A stretch of 64,000 nt of DNA. It comes from Flavobacterium xinjiangense (lineage in GTDB: Bacteria > Bacteroidota > Bacteroidia > Flavobacteriales > Flavobacteriaceae). This document shows, one piece after another, positions 26,370 to 34,818 of the stretch. A program made the translations under genes and the position numbers. The notes under the pieces were generated by a model, which saw nothing but the letters and a program-made list of their open reading frames with translations, searched no databases and was not told the origin of the DNA. Within the stretch, counting starts at the first letter, position 1. Each line of letters opens with the position of its first letter. The stretch covers positions 124,001 to 188,000 of the forward strand of contig NZ_FRCL01000007.1 of the NCBI RefSeq assembly GCF_900142885.1, given 5' to 3'.

Positions 26370-28571
26370 TTAAAATACAAACCCAATACTAAACCAGGTA
26401 TATCCTTTTTTAGTTTCAGGTGACCAGGAATGTTTAATTTCTATAGGTCCAATTATCGTTTCTAATCCATATCCTACTGCATAACCAGTGTATTTGGGTA
26501 TTGAAATCCAGTTTACCGTTTCAAAAAGCCTGTCGCCAATGTTAGCGACATTTAGTGAAAAATTGAAATGATTGTTTTTATAAAACTCATAATCGATGGT
26601 TCCCGTAGACTTAATATAGCTATTTCCTGCAATACTTAAGAAATCATATCCATAAAAATGCCTGAAATTATTTATCATATTATACCCATATCCCCCTAAA
26701 ATAAAATCAAAGAAAGCAATACTTTCAGGACCAAAAGAAAAGCCTGCTTCCGTTTGAAATTTAAATGTAGCATTCTTGAAAAGGGTTGCTGCTATTCCAA
26801 AATCACCTTTTGCAATAGAGAAGGGATGAAAATCCCCAGTATGATTGGAAGAAAATAAATAAGACTGAATGTCACCTGAAAAATACCATCCTTTTGTAGG
26901 GAAATATTTGTTGTCAAAAGAATCATATTTCATGTATCCAAAAAGGCTGGTGTAAGTACTCTTGTCGATTAAAGGATTTATATTTGATAAAGTTTCAGAA
27001 TTGATTTTCAAAAATTTATATTCTATTCCACCTCCTATTAAAAACTTTTGCACAAACAATGACTGAAAATAGAGCTGATTTGTAACATCTGAAAAATCGA
27101 TATTTATAGAGCTGATTCCCAACGGTGATAAATCTATACTACTGATATCACTGGTAACATTCCTATTGAACTGATTAAATTGTGATTTAAAACCTAAACT
27201 TAAATTAAATCCATTCTCAATATAATAATCAAAATTATATCTGAAGTTATCCCCCAAAACTAAATCCAAAGACGCAATATCATTTTTGAACAACGTTTTT
27301 TTACGGCTCAGATTTATTAATACGGCACTTTTAAATAATCCGTCATAATGCAATCCAAATTTCAAGTAGGATTTAGTCGCATTCTCTTTTAAACTAAGAT
27401 TCAACTCATCCCCATTCTTGTTGGGGTCTAAACTGTATGATATTGTACTAAAGTTCTGCGTGGCATTAATGTTATTTATTCCCATTAGCAAACCCTTATA
27501 ATCCGTTTTGACTCCGGGCTTAAATCTTAATTTTCCTATGACATACGCTTTTGTATAATTATCCAACTCATTACAATTTATATCATTAATTTGTAAACTG
27601 TCGGATTCAATTTTTAGTTTCGGCTTCTTATATGGATTTGACTCATCAACAAGCATTTTTATCTTTTCGTAAACAGAGAATGTTGCGTCTTCCCCTGTTC
27701 TAATAATATCTTTCCCTTTGTCAAAAGAAATCACTCCGAATCCTTTAATATCTGGTTTTACGTAAATATCCGTTTCTTTTATATTTTGCTTCATTCGTTC
27801 TATTGAATGAAGGTTTGTAATTTGGACTAAAATTCGCGTAGCATTTTTAAGCTGTGTTCTGTCTGCTAAATCATCTTGAACATCGACACCAATTATAATA
27901 TCAGCCCCCAATTCCCTTACGTGCTCAATTGGATAATTATTGGAAACGCCTCCGTCAACTAATAATTTTCCATCAATTTCAACCGGAGAAAAAAGAGATG
28001 GAAATGCGGAACTAGCCATCATTGCTTGTGCCAAATTACCTTTATTTAAGAGCACCTCGCGTCCTGTTTCTATATCAGTACCAATACATAAAAAAGGAAT
28101 TGGAAGCTGACTGAAGTCTCTCACATGCCTAACATGCTTTGTCAGTCTGCTCATTAAATTATAATTGTACATCCCCTTTGATAATGCTTCCGGGATTCCA
28201 ATTTTAAATTTATTAAATGGCAACACTAATGCATATAATTCATCATTACGCTTTTCATAGAAATTTTTTGATGTCCTTGGAATGAAATCGTTTAATAATT
28301 CATCGAAATTTGTTGCCTGAAAAATAGAATCAATCTGACTTGCATTGTATCCAGAGGCATACAATCCGCCCACAACCGCTCCCATACTGGTACCGCCTAT
28401 ATAATCAATCTTGATTCCCGATTCTTCTAAAACTTTCAAAACACCAATATGTGCAAATCCTTTAGCGCCACCGCCACTCAGAACCAAACCAACCTTAGGT
28501 CTTTTTTGCTCTTGTGAAAACAAAGTGAAACTCATAGAAAAAAAAATGAATAATAGAGCAATCTTCTTCAT
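26370..28571 (-). CDS. Patatin-like phospholipase with C-terminal outer-membrane barrel
   Basis: A 733-residue exported protein. A signal peptide (MKKIALLFIFFSMSFTLFSQ) precedes a patatin domain (about residues 25-220). That domain has the oxyanion loop SGGGAKGFAHIGVL, nucleophile Ser in GGTSMGAVVGGLYASG and catalytic Asp in LVDGGVSNNYPIE. A POTRA-like segment (about 315-380) and a BamA/TamA-like beta-barrel to the C-terminal Phe (TWFSIGFVF) complete it. This is the PlpD-like autotransporter architecture. The in-frame TTG three codons earlier is rejected as start. uvrC ends 41 bases upstream, so the two are probably one transcript. Confidence 0.9.
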   Translation of the reverse strand: MKKIALLFIFFSMSFTLFSQEQKRPKVGLVLSGGGAKGFAHIGVLKVLEESGIKIDYIGGTSMGAVVGGLYASGYNASQIDSIFQATNFDELLNDFIPRTSKNFYEKRNDELYALVLPFNKFKIGIPEALSKGMYNYNLMSRLTKHVRHVRDFSQLPIPFLCIGTDIETGREVLLNKGNLAQAMMASSAFPSLFSPVEIDGKLLVDGGVSNNYPIEHVRELGADIIIGVDVQDDLADRTQLKNATRILVQITNLHSIERMKQNIKETDIYVKPDIKGFGVISFDKGKDIIRTGEDATFSVYEKIKMLVDESNPYKKPKLKIESDSLQINDINCNELDNYTKAYVIGKLRFKPGVKTDYKGLLMGINNINATQNFSTISYSLDPNKNGDELNLSLKENATKSYLKFGLHYDGLFKSAVLINLSRKKTLFKNDIASLDLVLGDNFRYNFDYYIENGFNLSLGFKSQFNQFNRNVTSDISSIDLSPLGISSINIDFSDVTNQLYFQSLFVQKFLIGGGIEYKFLKINSETLSNINPLIDKSTYTSLFGYMKYDSFDNKYFPTKGWYFSGDIQSYLFSSNHTGDFHPFSIAKGDFGIAATLFKNATFKFQTEAGFSFGPESIAFFDFILGGYGYNMINNFRHFYGYDFLSIAGNSYIKSTGTIDYEFYKNNHFNFSLNVANIGDRLFETVNWISIPKYTGYAVGYGLETIIGPIEIKHSWSPETKKGYTWFSIGFVF

Positions 28572-28611
28572 AAGCAGCAATTTGGTAGGTAATAGATTTG
28601 GGCTGTATTAA

Positions 28612-30411
28612 TTATTCATTTGTTGTCTTGTAAAATTCGACAATTTTTTTGGCTTTTGATATACCTATAAGGTCAGAAATTTCTTTTTCTGCAGCCAACT
28701 TCAATCTTTTAACACTTTTAAAGTGCTGAATCAAAGTCAACATCGTTTTTTCTCCAATGCCAGGAATGCTTTCTATCGAGGAATTTAGTGCAGCTTTACT
28801 CCTTTTATCTCTGTGATGAGTGATCCCAAATCGATGCGCCTCATTTCTTAATTGTTGAATCACTTTCAAGGTTTCTGATCTTTTATCCAAATACAACGGA
28901 ATGGAATCTCCGGGATAAAATAACTCCTCCAATCGTTTTGCAATTCCTATTATCGTAATTTTTCCTCTCAAACCCAATTCATCGATACTTTTCAATGCCG
29001 ATGACAGTTGTCCTTTTCCACCGTCAATGATAATTAAATTCGGTAGCGGTTCATTTTCATCCAGCAATCGTTTGTATCTTCTATAAACCACTTCGGTCAT
29101 CGAAGCAAAATCATCCGGCCCTTCGACTGTTTTTATATTAAAATGGCGATAGTCTTTCTTACTCGGTTTTCCATCCTTAAAAACCACACAAGCCGCTACA
29201 GGATTTGTTCCTTGAATATTCGAGTTATCAAAACATTCAATATGTCGTGGCTCGACTGGCAATCGCAAGTCTTTTTGCATTTGGGCCATAATCCTTTTCG
29301 TGTGGCGATCAGGATCTACAATTTGTAGTTGTTTTAATTGTTCGATTCTGTAAAACTTAGCATTTCGAATTGACAAATCCAAAATTTGCTTTTTATCTCC
29401 CAATTGCGGAACGGTGATTTTTATGTTTTCTCCCAAGTCAACGTGAAAAGGAACGATTACCTCTCGAGACAGCAGTTGAAAACGCTCTCTCAATTCGATA
29501 ATAGCCAATTCTAATAATTCTTCATCGGATTCATCGAGTTTCTTTTTGATTTCCATGGTATGCGAACGAATAATCGAACCATGAGAAATTTGGAGAAAAT
29601 TCACATAGGCTGCACTTTCATCCGAAACAATCGAAAACACATCGATATTGGTTATTTTTGGATTTACAATCGTAGAGCGTGATTGGTAATTTTCCAGTAT
29701 TTCTATTTTTTCTTTGATTTTTTGCGCTTCTTCAAAATGCATTTCAGCAGCAAGATTGGTCATGACACGCTTGAAATCTTTCATACTTTCCTTGAAATTC
29801 CCTTTTAGAATTTCTCGAATTGCATCTACTTGCTTTTGGTAATTTTCTAAAGTTTCATGGCCTTCACAAGGTCCCATGCAATTCCCAATATGATATTCGA
29901 GACAAACTTTAAATTTCCCGCTTTCGATATTGCTTTTACTTAAATCATAATTGCAGGTTCTAAGCGGATACAATTCTTTGATTAGCTCCAGAATAGTGCT
30001 CACCGTTTTGAAACTCGTATAAGGTCCAAAATATTCCGACCCGTCTTTGACCATCCGTCTGGTGGCAAAAATACGCGAAAAAGGCTCTTTCTTAATACAC
30101 AACCAAGGATAACTCTTGTCATCGCGCAACAACACATTGTATCGTGGCTGCAAGGTTTTTATTAGGTTATTTTCCAGTAAAAGTGCATCAGTTTCCGTAG
30201 GAACAACAATGTGCTTTATGGTTACAATCTTCTTTACTAGTACATTAGTTTTGGCTGTATCATGAATTTTATTAAAATAAGAAGAGACCCTTTTTTTTAA
30301 ATTTTTGGCTTTACCAACATACAAAATTTTCCCTTCCTTGTCATAATATTGATAAACACCGGGACTATCAGGCAAGGTTTGGATTTGAAGGGCTAAAGTT
30401 GCTAAATTCAT
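28612..30411 (-). CDS. uvrC: UvrABC system protein C
   Basis: Makes both incisions in nucleotide excision repair. The 599 residues contain the GIY-YIG nuclease (DSPGVYQYYDKEGKILYVGKA, residues 14-34) and a UvrB-binding UVR motif (about 205-240). The RNase H-like nuclease includes FDNSNIQGTNPVAACVVF and IIDGGKGQL. A C-terminal helix-hairpin-helix pair contains IESIPGIGEKTMLTLIQHF. A TAACTTTG element at 30416-30423 lies almost on top of the start codon and would imply a leaderless message, so I treat it as doubtful. Confidence 0.96.
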   Translation of the reverse strand: MNLATLALQIQTLPDSPGVYQYYDKEGKILYVGKAKNLKKRVSSYFNKIHDTAKTNVLVKKIVTIKHIVVPTETDALLLENNLIKTLQPRYNVLLRDDKSYPWLCIKKEPFSRIFATRRMVKDGSEYFGPYTSFKTVSTILELIKELYPLRTCNYDLSKSNIESGKFKVCLEYHIGNCMGPCEGHETLENYQKQVDAIREILKGNFKESMKDFKRVMTNLAAEMHFEEAQKIKEKIEILENYQSRSTIVNPKITNIDVFSIVSDESAAYVNFLQISHGSIIRSHTMEIKKKLDESDEELLELAIIELRERFQLLSREVIVPFHVDLGENIKITVPQLGDKKQILDLSIRNAKFYRIEQLKQLQIVDPDRHTKRIMAQMQKDLRLPVEPRHIECFDNSNIQGTNPVAACVVFKDGKPSKKDYRHFNIKTVEGPDDFASMTEVVYRRYKRLLDENEPLPNLIIIDGGKGQLSSALKSIDELGLRGKITIIGIAKRLEELFYPGDSIPLYLDKRSETLKVIQQLRNEAHRFGITHHRDKRSKAALNSSIESIPGIGEKTMLTLIQHFKSVKRLKLAAEKEISDLIGISKAKKIVEFYKTTNE

Positions 30412-30538
30412 GTAACAAAGTTAATCTCAAAAATCCCGAAATACAAATCAATGCTATTGAAATCTTTCTGTTGAAATTTTTGTCGGAATTTTTGTTTCTA
30501 ATTCGTTATTATCCTTATTTTTATGGTTTCAAGAACTT

Positions 30539-31522
30539 ATGATAAAAAATAATTCCGCACCAATAATAATTTTTGGCGAAAGCATTATCCCAGGTGAAAG
30601 CAAAACAATCAATGTGGAAATCGCCCGATTGCATACCACAACCAAATTAAATATCCCCGTTATTGTTCGTCGTTCTAAAATTGACGGACCGGTTGTACTG
30701 TTTTCAGCAGGAATTCATGGTGACGAAATTAATGGAGTAGAAATCGTTCGACAACTCATCAGTAAAAAAATAAACAGGCCAAAAAAAGGAACTATTATCT
30801 GTATTCCAATTATCAACGTATATGGATTCGTCAATAAATCAAGAGAATTTCCTGATGGCCGAGATTTAAACAGAGTGTTTCCAGGAAGTAAAACCGGTTC
30901 TTTAGCTAGCCGATTTGCTTTTCATATTTTGACTGAAATCATGCCCGTTGTAAATTACGCAGTAGATTTTCATGCCGGAGGAGCCAGCCGATTCAATGCA
31001 CCACAAATTCGCCTCGCACAACATAATGAAGAATTAAAAATATTAGCTGACGTTTTCAATGCTCCATTTACTTTGTATTCTAAAAATATTGCAGGTTCTT
31101 TCAGGAGTGCCAGCGAAAAATTAAATGTGAAAATGCTGCTTTTTGAAGGCGGAAAATCCCTGGATATCAATAATCATATTGCTGATGAAGGGGTAAATGG
31201 AGTTAAAAGATTGCTTTCACATCTTGACATGTTAGATCCAAAACACAATGTAATGGAACAAAAAATACCAACGATTTACATTGAAAAAAGTGGCTGGGTC
31301 AGAGCTAAATGTTCCGGCTTATTGCACGATTACAACACCATAGGTACTTTTTTGAAAAAAGGATCCATACTTGCTACCATAACGGATCCTTATGGAAAAT
31401 TTGAACGAAAAGTAAAAGCTCCAAATGACGGTTATGTAATAAATGCTAATCTTTCGCCTATTGTATATGAAGGCGATGCCATTTATCATATGTCAAATAC
31501 TGCTGAAAATGGAGACGAATAA
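30539..31522 (+). CDS. Succinylglutamate desuccinylase/aspartoacylase family zinc hydrolase
   Basis: A 327-residue M14-type carboxypeptidase-fold enzyme that probably deacylates an N-acyl amino acid or related amide. Zinc and catalytic motifs are present: GIHGDEINGVEIVR (HxxE), the Arg-rich FPDGRDLNRVFPGS, VDFHAGGASRFNAP and the late Glu in LLFEGGKSLD. A C-terminal beta domain (about 245-320, APNDGYVINANLSP) resembles a lipoyl-like or biotinyl-like hammerhead seen in this subfamily. It starts a plus-strand stretch with the decarboxylase. Substrate unknown. Confidence 0.85.
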   Translation: MIKNNSAPIIIFGESIIPGESKTINVEIARLHTTTKLNIPVIVRRSKIDGPVVLFSAGIHGDEINGVEIVRQLISKKINRPKKGTIICIPIINVYGFVNKSREFPDGRDLNRVFPGSKTGSLASRFAFHILTEIMPVVNYAVDFHAGGASRFNAPQIRLAQHNEELKILADVFNAPFTLYSKNIAGSFRSASEKLNVKMLLFEGGKSLDINNHIADEGVNGVKRLLSHLDMLDPKHNVMEQKIPTIYIEKSGWVRAKCSGLLHDYNTIGTFLKKGSILATITDPYGKFERKVKAPNDGYVINANLSPIVYEGDAIYHMSNTAENGDE

Positions 31523-31617
31523 AATCTCTTTTCAGTAACCACTTATTTTAAAAATCAAAATCATTTCAGGGAAACCAAAACCTAACAATTATCATATTTT
31601 TTATAGTTTTATACCAG

Positions 31618-31625
31618 TAGTTTTG
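31618..31625 (+). promoter_or_regulatory. Candidate -7 element of the PLP decarboxylase gene
   Basis: TAGTTTTG matches TAnnTTTG, 16 bases before the start codon, giving a short leader of about 10 bases. Confidence 0.45.
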
Positions 31626-31641
31626 ACTAAAACTATTAGGT

Positions 31642-32928
31642 ATGCAATTCTGGAAAAAATTATCCCAAAAAGAAAGACAAGAGCGCATTCAAAAAGCGTT
31701 GAACGAAAACGTGAATTTTGCACATGATGCTTCATTGGGTTATCCCGCATCTAAATTAGACGAAAAAGTATTCAATAGTGACGCTCCTTTCCTGAAAGAT
31801 GCACCAACTCTTCAAACCTATGTAGCTAATCCTAATCATATTGGATGCCATACCCTTGGTACTTCCGAAAAAGCATTCAAAGGGACACAGGAAATGGAAC
31901 GTGAGGTCTTGAATGTTCTTGCCGTGGATATTTTCAAAGCGCAACCCGATTCTTTTGACGGCTACATTGCTCCTGGCGGAACGGAAGCAAACATACAAGC
32001 CATCTGGATGTATCGCAATTATTTCCTGTATAAACTGAATGCAAAACCTGCTGAAATAGCAATTATTGCCTCAGAAGACACGCATTATTCCATTCCGAAA
32101 GCCGCTAATTTATTGATGCTCGATTGGTTAAAAATCCCCGTTGATTTCAAAACCCGTGTCATAGATGTTTTTTCTCTCGAAAATATCATTATCAATGCAA
32201 AAGAGCGGGGTAAAAAATATTTCATCATAATTTCAAATATGGGAACTACCATGTTTGGAGCAGTAGACAATCCGGACGATTATATCCAGATACTCGAAAA
32301 ACATCAGCTAATATATAAACTGCACATTGATGGAGCCTATGGCGGATTTGTTTATCCTTTTAGCAATAAAGACTGCAACATCAATTTTGAGAATCCAAAA
32401 ATCAGCTCCATAACCATTGACGCACACAAAATGCTTCAGGCCCCCTACGGAACCGGCGTGTTCATTTGCCGAAAAGGTTTGATCGAAAACGTACTGACCA
32501 AAGAAGCAGAATATGTTGAAGGAATGGATTTGACCCTTTGCGGAAGCCGCTCGGGGGCAAATGCCATAGCGGTCTGGATGATATTATTTACCTATGGTCC
32601 TTTTGGGTGGTGCGAAAAAATACGCATTTTACAAATGCGAACCGAGTGGTTATGTGAACAGTTAGACCAATTGAATCTGACTTATTTCAGGGAACCTTAT
32701 ATGAACATTGTAACAATTCCATCCGAACACATCACTAAAGCATTGGAAGAAAAATACGATTTGGTTCCTCAAAAACACGGTAATGGCAATCAATGGTATA
32801 AAATTGTGATTATGAACCACGTTGAAGTAGATCATTTGAGTACTTTTATAACCGATTTAAAAGCGACTATTCATGCTAAAAAAGGAATTACGACAAAAAT
32901 ACAAAGCGTTACGGAAACAACTTTCTGA
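31642..32928 (+). CDS. PLP-dependent group II amino acid decarboxylase-like enzyme
   Basis: A 428-residue fold-type I PLP enzyme. The cofactor Lys is in SITIDAHKMLQAPYGTG. The cofactor Asp lies in HIDGAYGGFVYPF, and the upstream His stacking on PLP lies in SEDTHYSIPKAANLL. The layout resembles histidine, aromatic or glutamate decarboxylases rather than aspartate aminotransferases, although databases often give it that label. Its last 56 bases overlap the start of the cyclo-ligase gene in another frame. Substrate cannot be told from sequence. Confidence 0.85.
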   Translation: MQFWKKLSQKERQERIQKALNENVNFAHDASLGYPASKLDEKVFNSDAPFLKDAPTLQTYVANPNHIGCHTLGTSEKAFKGTQEMEREVLNVLAVDIFKAQPDSFDGYIAPGGTEANIQAIWMYRNYFLYKLNAKPAEIAIIASEDTHYSIPKAANLLMLDWLKIPVDFKTRVIDVFSLENIIINAKERGKKYFIIISNMGTTMFGAVDNPDDYIQILEKHQLIYKLHIDGAYGGFVYPFSNKDCNINFENPKISSITIDAHKMLQAPYGTGVFICRKGLIENVLTKEAEYVEGMDLTLCGSRSGANAIAVWMILFTYGPFGWCEKIRILQMRTEWLCEQLDQLNLTYFREPYMNIVTIPSEHITKALEEKYDLVPQKHGNGNQWYKIVIMNHVEVDHLSTFITDLKATIHAKKGITTKIQSVTETTF

Positions 32929-33436
32929 AAACGAATTGGAGGAAATGAGTTTGGCCATTGCCAATAAACTACTGAAACTTCCCATTTGGGAGAAAAGCTA
33001 TTTTCATATTTTCCTACCCATAACAGAACATCTGGAGGTAAATACCGAATTTATTCTGCATTTGCTTTCCGGCAAAGACAAAGAAATCATTATTTCTAAA
33101 AGTGATTTTGAAACTAGAAAAATGACCCATTTCTTACTTACAGACAACACCAAAATCAAGAAGAACGAATACAACATCCCGGAACCTGTTGATGGAATTG
33201 AAGTTCCTCCCAATAAAATTGAGGTTGTTTTTGTTCCGCTTTTAGCTTTCGACAAAAAAGGACATCGCGTGGGTTACGGCAAAGGATTTTATGACAATTT
33301 TTTATCTGAATGCAAATCGGAAACCATTAAAATTGGCCTATCTTTTTTTGAAGCCGAAGAATCAATTACAGATATCTTCAAAAGTGACATACAATTGGAT
33401 TTTTGCGTTACGCCAAATTCAATCTATTCCTTTTAA
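32873..33436 (+). CDS. 5-formyltetrahydrofolate cyclo-ligase
   Basis: Converts 5-formyl-THF to 5,10-methenyl-THF using ATP. The 187 residues begin MLKKELRQKYKALRKQLS. The C-terminal ATP-binding motif VPLLAFDKKGHRVGYGKGFYDNFL is intact. Its start overlaps 56 bases of the decarboxylase; the N-terminal residues are those expected for the family, so the overlap is real and implies coupling. Confidence 0.93.
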   Translation: MLKKELRQKYKALRKQLSENELEEMSLAIANKLLKLPIWEKSYFHIFLPITEHLEVNTEFILHLLSGKDKEIIISKSDFETRKMTHFLLTDNTKIKKNEYNIPEPVDGIEVPPNKIEVVFVPLLAFDKKGHRVGYGKGFYDNFLSECKSETIKIGLSFFEAEESITDIFKSDIQLDFCVTPNSIYSF

Positions 33437-33481
33437 TTTTTTTAATCCGTACTTTCGCAAAGGATAAAACCAAAACAAACT

Positions 33482-33682
33482 ATGAAAATATTTAAAAATT
33501 CAAGATTCGCAGTAACTATTTTAGTTGCAATATTTGCGATTTCGCTATCTAACTGTGCAGTTAGGGTGGGAACAACATCAAGCAGAGCCTCTTATAAGTC
33601 TAAGCAACTTCCTCCTGGACAGGCAAAAAAAATATATGGTGGAAAAAGCGCTAAACGTTACGCCCCAGGACAAAACAAATAA
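33482..33682 (+). CDS. Tiny lipoprotein with PGQ/SAK C-terminus
   Basis: A 66-residue predicted lipoprotein: hydrophobic AVTILVAIFAISLSNC with the lipid-attached Cys at about 26, then a short basic tail with two related segments, LPPGQAKKIYGG and SAKRYAPGQNK. Similar short proteins occur in Bacteroidota, sometimes labelled quinol oxidase subunit 4; nothing here supports that. Its function is unknown. It ends at a strong terminator shared with the convergent lspA. Confidence 0.75.
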   Translation: MKIFKNSRFAVTILVAIFAISLSNCAVRVGTTSSRASYKSKQLPPGQAKKIYGGKSAKRYAPGQNK

Positions 33683-33722
33683 AAAAAAGACCTAATTTCA
33701 TAATTTGAAATTAGGTCTTTTT
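33683..33722. terminator. Bidirectional terminator between the tiny lipoprotein and lspA
   Basis: An 18-bp perfect stem (arms 33683-33700 and 33705-33722, core AAGACCTAATTTCA) with a 4-base loop and A- and T-runs at the ends. Confidence 0.92.
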
Positions 33723-33745
33723 TATTTTATAAAAGAGGGTTCAAT

Positions 33746-34345
33746 CTATTTGTGATGAAATGCTTTTTTATTGAAAAAAATTAAGATCCCAACACCTGTT
33801 GAAATAGCCATATCGGCAATATTGAAAATCGCGTTAAAAAATGTAAAATTTCTCCCTCCCCATATTGGCACCCAAGAAGGCAAATCTCCCTGCCAAAAAG
33901 GAAAATAAAACATATCGACTACTTTACCGTGAAACCATGTTCCGTAAGGTCTGTCTGTAAACAATGTGGCCAATTGCTGGTGACTGTCGTCAAATATAAC
34001 TCCGTAAAAAACAGAATCAATAATATTTCCAAAAGCTCCTGCAAGGATTAATGCAATAGCCACAATTAAGTAATTAGAACTGTGTTTTCTCTCCACAGAA
34101 TCCCATAACCAATATCCAATTCCACCCACGGCTACTAATCTAAAAAGAGTCAGGAATAATTTTCCGTAAGCTCCCGGAATTACAGTTCCCCAAGCCATTC
34201 CTTCATTTTCTATGAAAAGAATTTTAAACCATTTAAAGACTTCGACTTCTTCCCCTAAAATAAAATTAGTTTTGATGTATATTTTTGAAACTTGATCAAC
34301 AAGTAATATAATAAAAATAAGGAGATACGCTTTTCGTAATGACAT
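33746..34345 (-). CDS. lspA: Lipoprotein signal peptidase (signal peptidase II)
   Basis: An inner membrane aspartyl peptidase that cleaves lipoprotein signal peptides. The catalytic Asp residues are in AGAFGNIIDSVFYG and NAIFNIADMAISTG. Four membrane helices are visible. At 199 residues it is longer than the E. coli enzyme (164) because of an insert before the second Asp, normal for Bacteroidota. It follows ileS and the DksA-like gene on the same strand, a common arrangement, and also has its own -7 element. Confidence 0.95.
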   Translation of the reverse strand: MSLRKAYLLIFIILLVDQVSKIYIKTNFILGEEVEVFKWFKILFIENEGMAWGTVIPGAYGKLFLTLFRLVAVGGIGYWLWDSVERKHSSNYLIVAIALILAGAFGNIIDSVFYGVIFDDSHQQLATLFTDRPYGTWFHGKVVDMFYFPFWQGDLPSWVPIWGGRNFTFFNAIFNIADMAISTGVGILIFFNKKAFHHK

Positions 34346-34364
34346 TTTATAAATTTTAATGGCG

Positions 34365-34372
34365 CAAAAGTA
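34365..34372 (-). promoter_or_regulatory. Candidate -7 element of lspA
   Basis: The minus strand reads TACTTTTG, 19 bases before the start. It lies just downstream of a weak hairpin, so lspA may be expressed apart from ileS. Confidence 0.45.
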
Positions 34373-34382
34373 ACAATTTAAT

Positions 34383-34409
34383 CAAAAAAAACGCCCCATT
34401 AGGAGCGTT
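34383..34409 (-). terminator. Weak terminator between the DksA-like gene and lspA
   Basis: The stem AACGCcCC / GGaGCGTT has one mismatch and a 4-base loop; a T-run follows on the minus strand. Confidence 0.6.
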
Positions 34410-34430
34410 AAATATTACACAACAAGTAGT

Positions 34431-34811
34431 TTATCTTTGCAAATTTTTTGCTTCGATACTCATTGTAGCGTGAGGAACGATTTTCAATCTTTCTTTCCCA
34501 ATTAATTTGCCGGTAACTTTACATACACCGTATGTTTTATTTTCTACACGGAAGAGCGCATTCTTTAAATCACGAATAAACTTTTCCTGACGAATCGCCA
34601 GTTGCGAGTTTGCTTCTTTAGACATAGTTTCGCTTCCTTCTTCGAATGCTTTAAATGTTGGAGACGTATCGTCAGTACCATTATTCAAATCATTCATATA
34701 CGCACTTTTTATCAAATCTAGATCTGCTTGCGCTTTCTGTATTTTGTTAAGTATTATCTCTTTAAACTCTGCTAAATCTGCGTCAGAGTATCTTGTAGCT
34801 TCATCTACCAT
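34431..34811 (-). CDS. TraR/DksA family protein without an intact zinc finger
   Basis: A 126-residue coiled-coil protein likely to bind the RNA polymerase secondary channel. Residues about 10-80 form the helical hairpin with acidic tip residues (LNNGTDDTSPTFKAFEEG). The zinc-finger region reads YGVCKVTGKLIGKERLKIVP, with a single Cys instead of four. This degenerate finger is usual in Bacteroidota relatives. It lies 7 bases after ileS and is certainly co-transcribed. Confidence 0.88.
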   Translation of the reverse strand: MVDEATRYSDADLAEFKEIILNKIQKAQADLDLIKSAYMNDLNNGTDDTSPTFKAFEEGSETMSKEANSQLAIRQEKFIRDLKNALFRVENKTYGVCKVTGKLIGKERLKIVPHATMSIEAKNLQR

Positions 34812-34818
34812 TTTTATA

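Noticed and set aside
30416..30423. TAACTTTG as the uvrC promoter
   Set aside because: It would put transcription at or after the uvrC start codon; kept only as a doubtful leaderless possibility.
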